A stretch of DNA of 16,435 bases, taken from assembly GCA_050179135.1 (NCBI GenBank), contig JBFXFK010000109.1:1-16435 (forward strand), written 5' to 3'. Position 1 is the stretch's first letter; every line of letters begins with the position of its first letter. This DNA comes from UBA4064 sp050179135 (GTDB lineage: Bacteria; Desulfobacterota; Desulfobacteria; Desulfobacterales; Desulfatirhabdiaceae). Both the position numbers and the translations under genes were made by a program. Below are positions 8,301 to 15,440 of this stretch, in pieces. The notes under the pieces were generated by a model. That model made no database searches and was not told the origin of the DNA. It saw only the letters and a list, made by a program, of their open reading frames with translations.

Positions 8301-11224
8301 CCATTGTCAAGCCGGGCGACACAGAAGCCCTGCCTACCCAACGCTTTGAATACCATCTGAATGATCCGGTCAGTTTTATCAAAACACAACTGCGGGAGGT
8401 ATCGGGCCAGCCGGAAACCTATGATGCCCTGGCCTATGTGGATGGCCTGGGCCGCAAGCTTCAGACCCGATCCGAAGGGGAAAACGGCCAGTGGGTGGTA
8501 TCCGATGCCATGACCTTCAATCAGAAAGGCAAGGAAAACCGCAAATGGCTGCCCTATTTCAGTACAACATCCGGTTACGAGTTGCCGGACCTGGAACAGC
8601 CGGCCATGGATCTGGCCTACGACGCCGCAGGCCGGGTGATTCGGGAAACCAATCCCGATGGCTCCTTCAAGTCCACGGTGTATCTCCCTCTGGCAACAGA
8701 GAGCTGGGATGAAGAAGACAATGCCGATGGCAGTCACCAGAACACCCCGCACCGGTATGTCAACGATGGTCAGAACCGGCTGGTGCAGGTGGCGGAGAAA
8801 AACGGCCCGGACACATTTATCACCCGGTATGCCTATGACGGCCTGAACAACCTGATTCAGATCGTGGATGATCACCAAAATGTGAAATCCATGACCTTTG
8901 ACGGGCTGGGCCGAAAAACCGGAATGAATGATCCGGACAAGGGACTCATGACCTACCGGTATGATGATGCCGGAAACCTGATTCAGACCACGGACAACAA
9001 GAATCAGGTGATCTCCTATACCTATGATGCCGCCAACCGGATTCTGGCTGAATCCTATGACGGCATTCAGGTGCAGTATCATTATGACAGCGATTTGCCA
9101 TCCGGCGATTTTGTCTGCAGCAACACCCGGGGCCGTCTGGCCCGGGTGGCGGACGAGGCCGGAGAGGTGCTGTTTTCCTACACGCCCCGCGGAAACATGA
9201 ATGCCAAGGCCCGCCGGACTTTGGGCTATGAATTCAAGCAGGCCATGACCTATGACGCCATGGACCGGATGACCGGCCTGACCTATCCGGACGGCATGCA
9301 GGTGAGCTTTTTGTACAACAGCATGAATCAACTGGAGGCCATTCCGGGATATGTGGATGCCATCGATTACCATCCGTCCGGCAGAAAGACCCGGTTTGTC
9401 TATGCCAACGGCGTGGAATCCGGGTATCAGTATGACCAGCGGTATCGCATGACCACCCTGCAATCCGCATTGGGAAACCGGGTATTGCAGGATCTGAACT
9501 ATGGCTATGATCTGACCAGCAACATCCTGTCCATCACCGATGGCCGGACCCAACCGACACCCGAAAGCCTGACCCGGCAGTTTGTCTATGACGACCTGTA
9601 CCGCCTGACTGAAGCCGCGGCCCCGTCATGGGCCATTCAATATGGCTATGACAGCATCGGGAATCTGGTTCAGCAGGCATCCGATGTGGCGGATGCCAAG
9701 GTGAACCTGGGCGCCCTGACCTATGGCGAAGGCAGCGCCGGACCCCATGCCGTGACCCGTGCTGGAGCGTATGTGTATGGCTATGACGGCAACGGGAATC
9801 TTTCGACCAAAACCGGCCAGCGATTTGATTTCGATTACCGAGACCGGATGAGATCCACGGAACGGGATGCGGACGGCGTAAAGGCCCAATACCGGTATGA
9901 TTATGGCGGCAACCGGGTCATCAAAAGCGTGACGCAGGGTGTGGATACAGACACCACCATTTATGTGGATCAGTTCAGTGAGGTTCGAAAAAACCAATTG
10001 ATCCAGCATATCTATGCCGGAGATCGCCGGGTGGCCCGAATCAGCCGGCCGTTTGATATGGAACTGTTTTTGATGGATTCTGAAAATCTGACATTTGCGG
10101 ATTTTGATGCGGATACTGATGGCGTCATATCTATAGATGAAATCCGGACCAGGGGAAGCGATCCCGGCCTGATGGAAGTGCCGGAAGTGCGGGATGCATT
10201 GTTGATTTACAAGGAAAAGCTGGCGACGCAGCCGGAGATATTGCCGTTTGGGGTGATTGCTGCGGCTGTGCATGAACTGAATGGGGGTGAGGGGGAGATG
10301 GCGCCGGCGGTGGTGTTTTATCTTCCGGATCATCTGGGCAGCGCCTCCATGATGGTGGATGACCAGGGGAATGTGGTGGAAGAGAGTGTGTTTTATCCCT
10401 ATGGCATGGAGCGGGTTCGGGAGGGGAGCTTTTCGGCAGAATATAAATTTACCGGGAAGGAGCTGGATGGGGAGAATGAACTGCACTATTTTGGGGCTCG
10501 GTATTATGATGCTATGGTGGGGCGGTTTGTTAGTGTGGATCCACTTAATTTGGATATTCAAGCAAGCGATAATTTTAGCAAAGAACATTTGAATTCATAT
10601 TGTTACACAACTAATAATCCTATTAGCAAAATTGACCCATTTGGATTATATGAAATCGGCACAGAAGCTTGGAATGCAGAATTTGTACATACTCATAAAA
10701 TGGCCAAAAAAGATATCTGCTCAGAAAAAACAGCATATTATCAAAAAAAATATAATTATATGCAAAAGCAATTAGGACAATGGTTTAATTCTGGTGGTCC
10801 TCAAGCACTTAGTGAAAGAGAAGGAGCAAAAGCAGGATATGAAGCATTAGCAGATGGTGCCAATTTATATTTCGACGTAGAACATAAGATTTTAGATCTT
10901 TTTGAAATCGGTGCCGGACCAGTTGGAGGAAAAATTATAAAGGGCTATAAAATTGCTGAAAGAATAGCTTTAAAGAAATTTGCACCGGAAGTTTACAAAG
11001 GAGATTGGGGTGATGTAGTGCTTGAAACCAGCTTAGACCTAATGCCGCTAGGAAAAGAGAGCCCCGTTCATTATAATGCTCAATTCCGTTGGGCACATTT
11101 AGGAAGAATTGGACCTCAAAGAGCAACTGATTTTGCAAAGAAATATGTAAATGATAAAGTAAAAGATTTATATAAAGAATCAGTGAAAACAATTTTTAAG
11201 TCCTTTAAAGAAGGATTTAAATAG
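5372..11224 (+). CDS. Single-chain TcB-TcC-like SpvB/FG-GAP/TcdB/RHS protein with a variable C-terminal tip
   Basis: This is a 1950-residue exported protein. ATG at 5372 is preceded by AAAAGG about 10 bases upstream and followed by a Sec signal peptide ending near Ala22. Domains in order: an SpvB-like N-terminus (about 35-320, including SLPGGPGSIEGLGE); six FG-GAP/VCBS-type repeats (about 325-600, with DMNGDS, DLNGDG, DVNNDG, DMNGDR, DINGDG, DMDGDG); a TcdB middle region (about 620-780, TRIDNGLGQVTDISY); many YD repeats (about 860-1560); an unusual EF-hand insert (loop 1579-1590); and an RHS core (about 1650-1759, from YLPDHLGS to DPFGL). In Tc toxins and RHS proteins this part forms a hollow shell that self-cleaves near DPxGL and holds the toxic tip. 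Here the tip would be residues 1760-1950. No immunity-like gene follows directly. Toxin delivery is inferred from the family. Confidence 0.93.
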   Translation: MLKHILIALCIIVLHSGLIAHAADKSGVDPRVISLPGGPGSIEGLGESFEPGLNSGTASYGVKIQAVPGIGQFQPEIRLSYEAGYGNGPVGLSWKLNTPFIQRQTDKGLPRYGDTDRFVFAGSDELVPMENGFYRLKIETGFTRFKKTDTGWESWTRDGTRHVYGQNADARIENPWGVFTWMPETSIDTNGNEIHYSYFRDGGNLYLQELRYGETNGSGKRSVVFEYEDRSDVISDYRSRECITTAKRLKSILVYSETRLIRKYVLDYTTSSGTALSLLHKISQLGSDGESLLPALSFTYGNGSLPPQVVHCQNPPGVALSGSEADLLDMNGDSLPDILYTPVSGHEIYLNQGRGIWNESSQKPAVSPGYNLSNSGVLMGDLNGDGLSDLLVQSIDSFGFFKNTGKPWEKEADWVPYASTVQFYIDGPDTRLLDVNNDGLMDVVVARPQDFLIYLNHADTPWSEVLNTTNPTGFLFTNTHVQFADMNGDRMEDLVYLDSGGFTWYLPGMGYGEFGKTEVFMANSPALSDTKITDNTVMVADINGDGLADLLQVDSHEITAWLNRGNNSFAGAVMYENMPNFNTGIPQLRQADMDGDGYRDLLYSFDNAPVNDAYQYVRFIADHHPNLLTRIDNGLGQVTDISYKSSTEYMQEARDQGNPWQTTLPFPVQVVSRKTITDKNSGHQYVTDYVYRDGYYDGLEKEFRGFAEVTQLQYGDDTSPTLKTVTRFDVGKSEESRKGMILEQATCTETGDPDTHTGLFQKMAHQIDTKVLAQGTNGESVRFSYTMQDDAAIYEQTATPRYLRTVHHVDDYGNETGNFNYGEIVGADLAYGDDDILTTTTFDYRINDTHWMLDLPSRITQTRLSGAFVSDTKHIYDDHGNLIRQEKSPNGTDWIAVVRNEYDTYGNIIKMMDANNHSRSIGYDPVFHTFPVSESIDDLGLAVTAAYDTGFGKIISFTDYNGHITRFGYDVFGRLTAIVKPGDTEALPTQRFEYHLNDPVSFIKTQLREVSGQPETYDALAYVDGLGRKLQTRSEGENGQWVVSDAMTFNQKGKENRKWLPYFSTTSGYELPDLEQPAMDLAYDAAGRVIRETNPDGSFKSTVYLPLATESWDEEDNADGSHQNTPHRYVNDGQNRLVQVAEKNGPDTFITRYAYDGLNNLIQIVDDHQNVKSMTFDGLGRKTGMNDPDKGLMTYRYDDAGNLIQTTDNKNQVISYTYDAANRILAESYDGIQVQYHYDSDLPSGDFVCSNTRGRLARVADEAGEVLFSYTPRGNMNAKARRTLGYEFKQAMTYDAMDRMTGLTYPDGMQVSFLYNSMNQLEAIPGYVDAIDYHPSGRKTRFVYANGVESGYQYDQRYRMTTLQSALGNRVLQDLNYGYDLTSNILSITDGRTQPTPESLTRQFVYDDLYRLTEAAAPSWAIQYGYDSIGNLVQQASDVADAKVNLGALTYGEGSAGPHAVTRAGAYVYGYDGNGNLSTKTGQRFDFDYRDRMRSTERDADGVKAQYRYDYGGNRVIKSVTQGVDTDTTIYVDQFSEVRKNQLIQHIYAGDRRVARISRPFDMELFLMDSENLTFADFDADTDGVISIDEIRTRGSDPGLMEVPEVRDALLIYKEKLATQPEILPFGVIAAAVHELNGGEGEMAPAVVFYLPDHLGSASMMVDDQGNVVEESVFYPYGMERVREGSFSAEYKFTGKELDGENELHYFGARYYDAMVGRFVSVDPLNLDIQASDNFSKEHLNSYCYTTNNPISKIDPFGLYEIGTEAWNAEFVHTHKMAKKDICSEKTAYYQKKYNYMQKQLGQWFNSGGPQALSEREGAKAGYEALADGANLYFDVEHKILDLFEIGAGPVGGKIIKGYKIAERIALKKFAPEVYKGDWGDVVLETSLDLMPLGKESPVHYNAQFRWAHLGRIGPQRATDFAKKYVNDKVKDLYKESVKTIFKSFKEGFK
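10649..11224 (+). other. Predicted released tip (effector) domain of the RHS protein
   Basis: These 191 codons follow the conserved RHS core end NPISKIDPFGL (Asp1755-Leu1759), where family members self-cleave. The DNA becomes strikingly AT-rich from about 10535, just after FVSVDPL, while the body upstream is GC-rich. This is the usual sign of an exchanged tip. The protein segment has a Gly-rich stretch (EIGAGPVGGKIIKGYK), an acidic/aromatic centre and a basic C-terminus. No catalytic family was recognised. Confidence 0.6.
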
Positions 11225-11259
11225 CTTGGTAGCAGAACAGCCGGAATGCTATTCGCCAA

Positions 11260-11397
11260 TGTCATGCAGGCCAAACAACCGGCCAGCCTGGCCTATGCGG
11301 CTAATCGCATTCCAGACCAACGGGAGCCCCCTGACATTCCCATCATTGACGGCAAAACATTTTGTCAGGCAGGTCCCGCCGGTCGCAACCTGACCTG
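11260..11397. repeat. REP cluster C upstream of a RAYT remnant
   Basis: The first unit (11260-11295, GTCATGCAGGCC and GGCCAGCCTGGCCTAT) is in the inverted orientation and closely matches unit 2 of cluster B. At 11317-11337 the tail of another unit is seen (CAACGGGAGCCCCCTGAC), as at 1038-1054. The last unit (11364-11397) has GTCAGG and CCTGAC arms. It is followed by CACAATAGACATGAAACGGG, a leader also present before the two other RAYT remnants. It lies just after the stop codon of the RHS gene. Confidence 0.75.
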
Positions 11398-11427
11398 CAC
11401 AATAGACATGAAACGGGAATATAACCT

Positions 11428-11607
11428 GTGACCAACATCCGCCGATATCCAACCCAAAACAAACCGGTTTTTATCACGGCCGTGTGCCACCGGCGAACAC
11501 CGTATCTGAAAGCGGAAACGGCCAAACACCTGCTACTGGATATTGTTCACGAGGTTCAAACGGAAAAACCGTTTTCGCTGTATGCGTATGTGCTGCTGGA
11601 TGACCAT
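11428..11607 (+). pseudogene. REP-associated tyrosine transposase (RAYT), 5' fragment 1
   Basis: Starting with GTG at 11428, about 60 codons match the N-terminus of RAYT/Y1-transposase proteins: NIRRYPTQNKPVFITAVCHRR, then EKPFSLYAYVLLDDH. In intact family members the final part continues as His-x-His, the HUH metal-binding motif. Here homology stops after the first His at about 11607 and unrelated sequence follows, with the frame closing at 11646. The HUH pair and the catalytic Tyr are missing, so it cannot be active. It is the longest of three 5' fragments in this window and sits directly behind REP cluster C, the normal RAYT context. Confidence 0.85.
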
Positions 11608-11668
11608 GGGAAAAACTGGTTTTACGTTTTATGTTTCAGGTTTTAGTCTGCCATAGGTGAATCCTGAA

Positions 11669-11806
11669 ATGATGAATATCCATATATTTGGAGAAACTAA
11701 CAAAATTCGCCATGTCGGATATCATGCAATCCGCAATCCTGCGGTTACCCATCACTTTAAACGGAACAAGCGCTTTCCGGAAAGCATCTTTGATTTGTTG
11801 CTGTGA
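11669..11806 (+). CDS. Possible 45-residue hypothetical protein or gene fragment
   Basis: A short open frame starts ATGATGAATATCC and encodes a His/Arg-rich 45-residue peptide (with HVGYHAIRNPAVTHHFKRNK). Its stop codon TGA is the first triplet of the 14-base inverted repeat at 11804. No family is recognised and no good ribosome binding site is seen. It could be a genuine small gene, the end of a gene broken by the rearrangement at 11608, or chance. Low confidence. Confidence 0.2.
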   Translation: MMNIHIFGETNKIRHVGYHAIRNPAVTHHFKRNKRFPESIFDLLL

Positions 11807-11842
11807 GACGACTCAGTATTGCTGTATCACTGAGTCGTCTCA
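11804..11842. repeat. Perfect 14-base inverted repeat with 11-base spacer
   Basis: The arms TGAGACGACTCAGT (11804-11817) and ACTGAGTCGTCTCA (11829-11842) are perfectly complementary, with spacer ATTGCTGTATC. No T-run follows the right arm, so it is not a standard intrinsic terminator. It lies about 80 bases upstream of the lipase-like gene. It could be an operator, an RNA hairpin in the leader, or ends of a small lost element. It is unrelated to the REP family. Confidence 0.7.
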
Positions 11843-11864
11843 GACGGCAACACCTCTGAACTCT

Positions 11865-11889
11865 AACCTTGCCCTCAAGACAAGGTTTT
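11865..11889 (+). terminator. Weak hairpin with short T-run
   Basis: The arms AACCTTG and CAAGGTT enclose a 9-base loop and are followed by TTTT counting the last stem bases. It could be a weak terminator isolating the lipase-like gene from upstream transcription, or simply leader structure. The stem is short and the T-run poor. Confidence 0.3.
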
Positions 11890-11922
11890 AACAATTGAAA
11901 TAAATTCGAGCGGGGTATGAGT

Positions 11923-14846
11923 ATGGATAAAAAATCGAAGGTGACGAGACTGGTTAGGTTTATACTGTGCTTTTTTTTTATAATAATTACGTTTTGTAAT
12001 GTCGCTGAATCTGCAGATGGAAGGGTAGTTACTGTAGATGGTATAAGTGGTCTATTAACAGCCATTAATCCTTTGTACGTACCTTCTACTGCAACTTGCT
12101 ATCTGTATGATGCAATCAGTCCGGAATGGCGTACAAATTTACAGAATATGATTGGTCCTGTACAACCATTTTACTGGGGTGGAAATCTGTACACACAAAC
12201 TACAGCGGCCGTTGAGAGTCTATACAATATATTAAAACCAATATCGGATAGTAATAAAATCAACAATACCCCTCTGGTGATACTTTCGCATAGTTGGGGA
12301 ACGGTTCTGACATATATCGTTCTTCATGAACACAATGATATTGTTGTCGATAAGCTGATAACAATGGGCTCCCCATTAGAGTCTGTTGTGCCTGGTATCA
12401 ATACCGTTACATACCCAGCTCTTGTTTTATATGGGATATGGTCTGTCGATCCCTTGCCCAATATTAAAATCTGGCACAACTATTGGGCATCTTGCGATCC
12501 AGTTTCCTCTATCATTCCTGCTGCAATGAATCATCAGTCTGATCTATCAGTTCTTTTTGATGGTATTTGCCACGGCGGTTATTATGAAGATACTTTAGAA
12601 TGGAACAATATTTTATCAGATGCTCTCAATACTCAACACCCTTTATTAATATCTTATACATCCAGCACATATTCAGCTCCTGGAGATATTAGCTTTAGTG
12701 CAACTGGTTCCCTCACAAATGACACCAATGCCACTTATTCATGGAACTTCGGAGACGGATCAACCGCAAGCGGTCAATTCGTCACGCATTTCTATAGGAA
12801 TCCAAATGAATACACTGTAATACTTACCATGACCGACGGCTATGGCGGAACTCATGTGCTTTCAGAGTCGGTTACTGTACGCCCCCCCCAAATTACTGTC
12901 TCCTATCCAGATGGTTTCGATTCTCTTAACAGGCATTTTTCTACACCATCTAACCCCTACGCAAAGGAATACACGTGGCAATACGGTGATGGTAGCCCTT
13001 CAGAGACAGGAAAAAATCAAGACCACACATTTCTTGTTTCAGGGAACTATAATATAATCCTTACTTTAACCCTAATTGACGGTTCGACAGTTTCTGTGAC
13101 CGAGCCAATATTTGTTGGACCAGGCACTATCTTTGTTCAGGGTCACACCATTTACTATGATGAGACATGGCATAGTGGTGGAACATACGTTGTTCAAGGA
13201 ACCATAGTGGTTGCAAATGGCGCAACACTGACTATAGAACCTGGGACTCAAGTCAAGCTCAATCATGGTGTAAATATCAATGTCGCTGGCATATTGACCG
13301 CAACCGGGGTTATGTTTACGGCGCAGGATCAGGCAAGTCCCTGGAGCGGTATCCTTTTTGACGGATCAGGGGCAACACAAAGCCGGTTGGAAAACTGTGT
13401 TCTGCAATATGTCAACAGTTGGTATTACAACGGTGAGGCAGTGATTTTTATCAGGAACGCATCACCGACAATCAAAGGATGTACGATAAACAACTGCGGT
13501 GCATATTATGGAATTCGCATACAAAACGGATCGCCGGTAATCCAGGACAATACCATTAACGGTGTGACCAAGGGAATTTATGTTGATGCCACTTCCTCTC
13601 CAACAGCCACAGGCAACACCATCACCAACAATCAGTATGGCATCTGGATTGACGGTGGTGGAACCTATCAAAGCAACACCATTAACGGAAATTCGGAATT
13701 CGGGATTTATGTGGCATATTCAACAAACAATCCGGAATTCATCGACAATACCTATGCGGATAATGTCAAGGGAGAAATGACGGCAGGTGGAACGATCCAG
13801 GGTGCGGTGAATTGGGCTGCAACCGGAGCAATGGTGTATAACATCAGTGGATTGAGTATCCCACAGGGGGCCAGCCTGACCATTGCTTCTGGACGGACGG
13901 TCAAGCTCAATCATGGTGTAAACATCAATGTCGCTGGCACATTGACCGCAACCGGGGTTATGTTTACGGCGCAGGATCAGGCAAGTCCCTGGAGCGGTAT
14001 CCTTTTTGACGGATCAGGGGCAACACAAAGCCGGTTGGAAAACTGTGTTCTGCAATATGTCAACAGTTGGTATTACAACGGTGAGGCAGTGATTTTTATC
14101 AGGAACGCATCACCGACAATCAAAGGATGTACGATAAACAACTGCGGTGCATATTATGGAATTCGCATACAAAANNNNNNNNNNTTCTGCAATATGTCAA
14201 CAGTTGGTATTACAACGGTGAGGCAGTGATTTTTATCAGGAACGCATCACCGACAATCAAAGGATGTACGATAAACAACTGCGGTGCATATTATGGAATT
14301 CGCATACAAAATGGATCGCCTCTGATCCAGGACAATACCATGAACGGTGTGACCAAGGGAATTTATGTTGATGCCACTTCCTCTCCAACAGCCACAGGCA
14401 ACACCATCACCAACAATCAGTATGGCATCTGGATTGACGGTGGCGGAACCTATCAAAGCAATACCATTAAAAACAACAGTGTCTATGGTCTGTATTATTC
14501 CGGGAATACCCTTATCGACGCCACCAACTGCGACTGGGGCGCTCCATCCGGCCCGCTTGATGATTCCGATGACAGAGCGACAGGCGGTCTGTACAATCCT
14601 GACGGCAAGGGCAACAAAGTCAGCGATCATGTCAATTATGATCCATGGGTCACTAACGACCAACCGATTCCCGGCGATGTCAACCATGATGGATTTGTCG
14701 ATTTGACCGATGTGTTGCTGTTGCTTCAGATTCTGACCGGCCAGACACCGGCGGAAGCGGTCTATGCCGATGCGGATGTAAATGGTGATGGCCGATTGGG
14801 GATGGAAGAGATAATCTTTATTTTACAGGTGGTGGCAGACCTGTGA
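11923..14846 (+). CDS. Secreted lipase/esterase-like protein with PKD domains, beta-helix and dockerin-like C-terminus (crosses assembly gap)
   Basis: ATG at 11923 is preferred over 11917 because GGGG lies 7 bases upstream rather than 1. A Sec signal peptide follows. Residues of about 30-235 look like an alpha/beta hydrolase: nucleophile elbow LSHSWGT with Ser124, Asp192 in SCDPVSS and His217 in ICHGG form a plausible triad; the first Gly of GxSxG is Ser here. Two PKD-type domains follow (about 242-322, YSWNFGDGS; and 323-402, YTWQYGDGS). Then comes a right-handed beta-helix of NosD/pectin-lyase type with ITNNQYGIWIDGG-like rungs. The C-terminus has two dockerin-like calcium loops, GDVNHDGFVDLTD and ADVNGDGRLGMEE. 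Ten Ns at 14175-14184 shift the apparent frame. Merging the 127-base duplicate on both sides gives one frame of 930 residues. Substrate unknown; extracellular or surface action inferred. Confidence 0.8.
14048..14311 (+). repeat. Exact 127-base duplicate flanking the N gap
   Basis: Bases 14048-14174 are identical to 14185-14311; the same 127 bases also occur at 13400-13526. The copy at the left contig edge ends exactly at the gap, and the copy at the right edge begins exactly at the gap. In copy 1 the next base is C, after the gap it is T, so these 127 bases end at a branch point. This is what a k=127 assembly graph produces. Confidence 0.92.
14175..14184. other. Assembly gap (10 Ns)
   Basis: Ten Ns lie inside the lipase-like gene's beta-helix repeat. 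Removing 137 bases (gap plus duplicate), or adding any whole number of 648-base copies to that solution, keeps the reading frame. The true length is therefore unknown, but no frameshift is implied. Confidence 0.95.
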
Positions 14847-15020
14847 CCAATGGAAATGTGGCGATGGTGAAATTCCGATATTTATTGACCCCAAATGGCC
14901 GGATGGATGATGTGGGTGTTTGGATGCAACCGGCCGTCGGCAATTTCGCCATGATGCCGGGGTGTTGCGGATTTTTGCGGCTCACTGACAGGCAGAGCGG
15001 CCGGAATGCAAATGGCCGAT

Positions 15021-15054
15021 GTCAGGCAGACCCAAAAAGCTGGGTCAGCCTGAC
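15021..15054. repeat. REP unit D
   Basis: A strong hairpin has arms GTCAGGCAGACCC (15021-15033) and GGGTCAGCCTGAC (15042-15054), with one mismatch in 13 pairs and an 8-base loop. A degenerate unit precedes it at about 14958-14990 (GGGGTGTTGCGG to CACTGAC). The leader AATTCACCTGAAACGGGAAT follows, as before the other RAYT remnants. Apart from this unit and the RAYT fragment, 14847-15242 holds nothing I recognise. Confidence 0.75.
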
Positions 15055-15086
15055 CAGCACAATTCACCTGAAACGGGAATATGACT

Positions 15087-15182
15087 GTGACCAACATCCG
15101 CCGATATCCAACCCTCAACAAGCCGGTTTTTATTACGGCCGTGTGCCACCGGCGAACACTGTATCTGAAACCGGAAACGGCC
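15087..15182 (+). pseudogene. RAYT 5' fragment 2
   Basis: GTG at 15087 begins a frame nearly identical to RAYT fragment 1 for about 32 codons (NIRRYPTLNKPVFITAVCHRR, then TLYLKPETA). Homology breaks at about 15182 inside the codon after the Thr of PETA. The frame runs on through unrelated sequence to a stop at 15218. No HUH motif or catalytic Tyr remains. The break lies about 60 bases upstream of the antitoxin gene. Confidence 0.8.
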
Positions 15183-15242
15183 CCTTTTAACAGACACGGT
15201 ATAGACATGTTTACATAACGATTCTAATCAATGGAGCATATG

Positions 15243-15440
15243 ATGCACATTCATAAAAACTACATTACGGATAAAAAAGGGCGCCCCAAGGCAGTTGTGA
15301 TTTCCATCGAAGATTATCGGAAAATATCCGAATTACTTGGACTTGACCTGGATACTGAAGCTGTCGAGGATCTTCGTGTCGCAAGCCGGGATCGTAAAAA
15401 CAGAAATAAATTAGCCTATCTGGATCTGGAATCAATCTGA
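15243..15440 (+). CDS. Type II antitoxin, Phd/YefM-like
   Basis: This 65-residue protein is proposed to bind and neutralise the toxin encoded by the next gene and to bind its own promoter, as family members do. ATG at 15243 is preferred because GGAG ends 6 bases upstream; in-frame ATGs at 15231 and 15240 fit less well. The N-terminus NYITDKKGRPKAVVISIEDY is typical of small antitoxins of this class, where it forms the DNA-binding fold. The C-terminus is charged and probably disordered until it wraps the toxin. The stop codon overlaps the toxin start (TGATG). A short palindrome ACATGT at 15205-15210 with partly symmetric flanks could be the operator; this is weak. Confidence 0.82.
   Translation: MHIHKNYITDKKGRPKAVVISIEDYRKISELLGLDLDTEAVEDLRVASRDRKNRNKLAYLDLESI

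Larger units (their letters stand above)
13252..14470 (+). repeat. Long near-identical in-frame repeat within the beta-helix (period 648 bases)
   Basis: Copy 1 starts at 13252 and copy 2 at 13900, a distance of 648 bases or 216 codons. Over the 275 bases before the gap (13252-13526 against 13900-14174) I count two differences, one of them synonymous. The similarity resumes after the gap (from 14185), with a few substitutions, to about 14470, after which the two copies diverge. The similarity is at DNA level, so duplication or gene conversion is recent. Confidence 0.9.

Noticed and set aside
6866..9553. A very long open frame (895 codons) on the minus strand opposite the RHS gene
   Set aside because: It lies wholly antisense to well-recognised TcdB/YD-repeat coding sequence and has a low-complexity Ile/Gly/His make-up typical of reading the complement of GC-rich YD repeats. 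No ribosome binding site or domain was seen.
9626..10588. Minus-strand open frame of 320 codons opposite the RHS core
   Set aside because: It is the antisense of conserved RHS core codons, with no recognisable domain.
11669..11806. Immunity gene for the RHS tip
   Set aside because: It is only 45 codons, has no ribosome binding site, lies behind a RAYT remnant and resembles nothing known. Kept only as a low-confidence open frame.
14127..14846. A separate gene starting after or across the N gap
   Set aside because: Its start lies in a wrong frame of the upstream repeat and reads through the Ns. The downstream part is the continuation of the beta-helix and dockerin-like end of the same gene.
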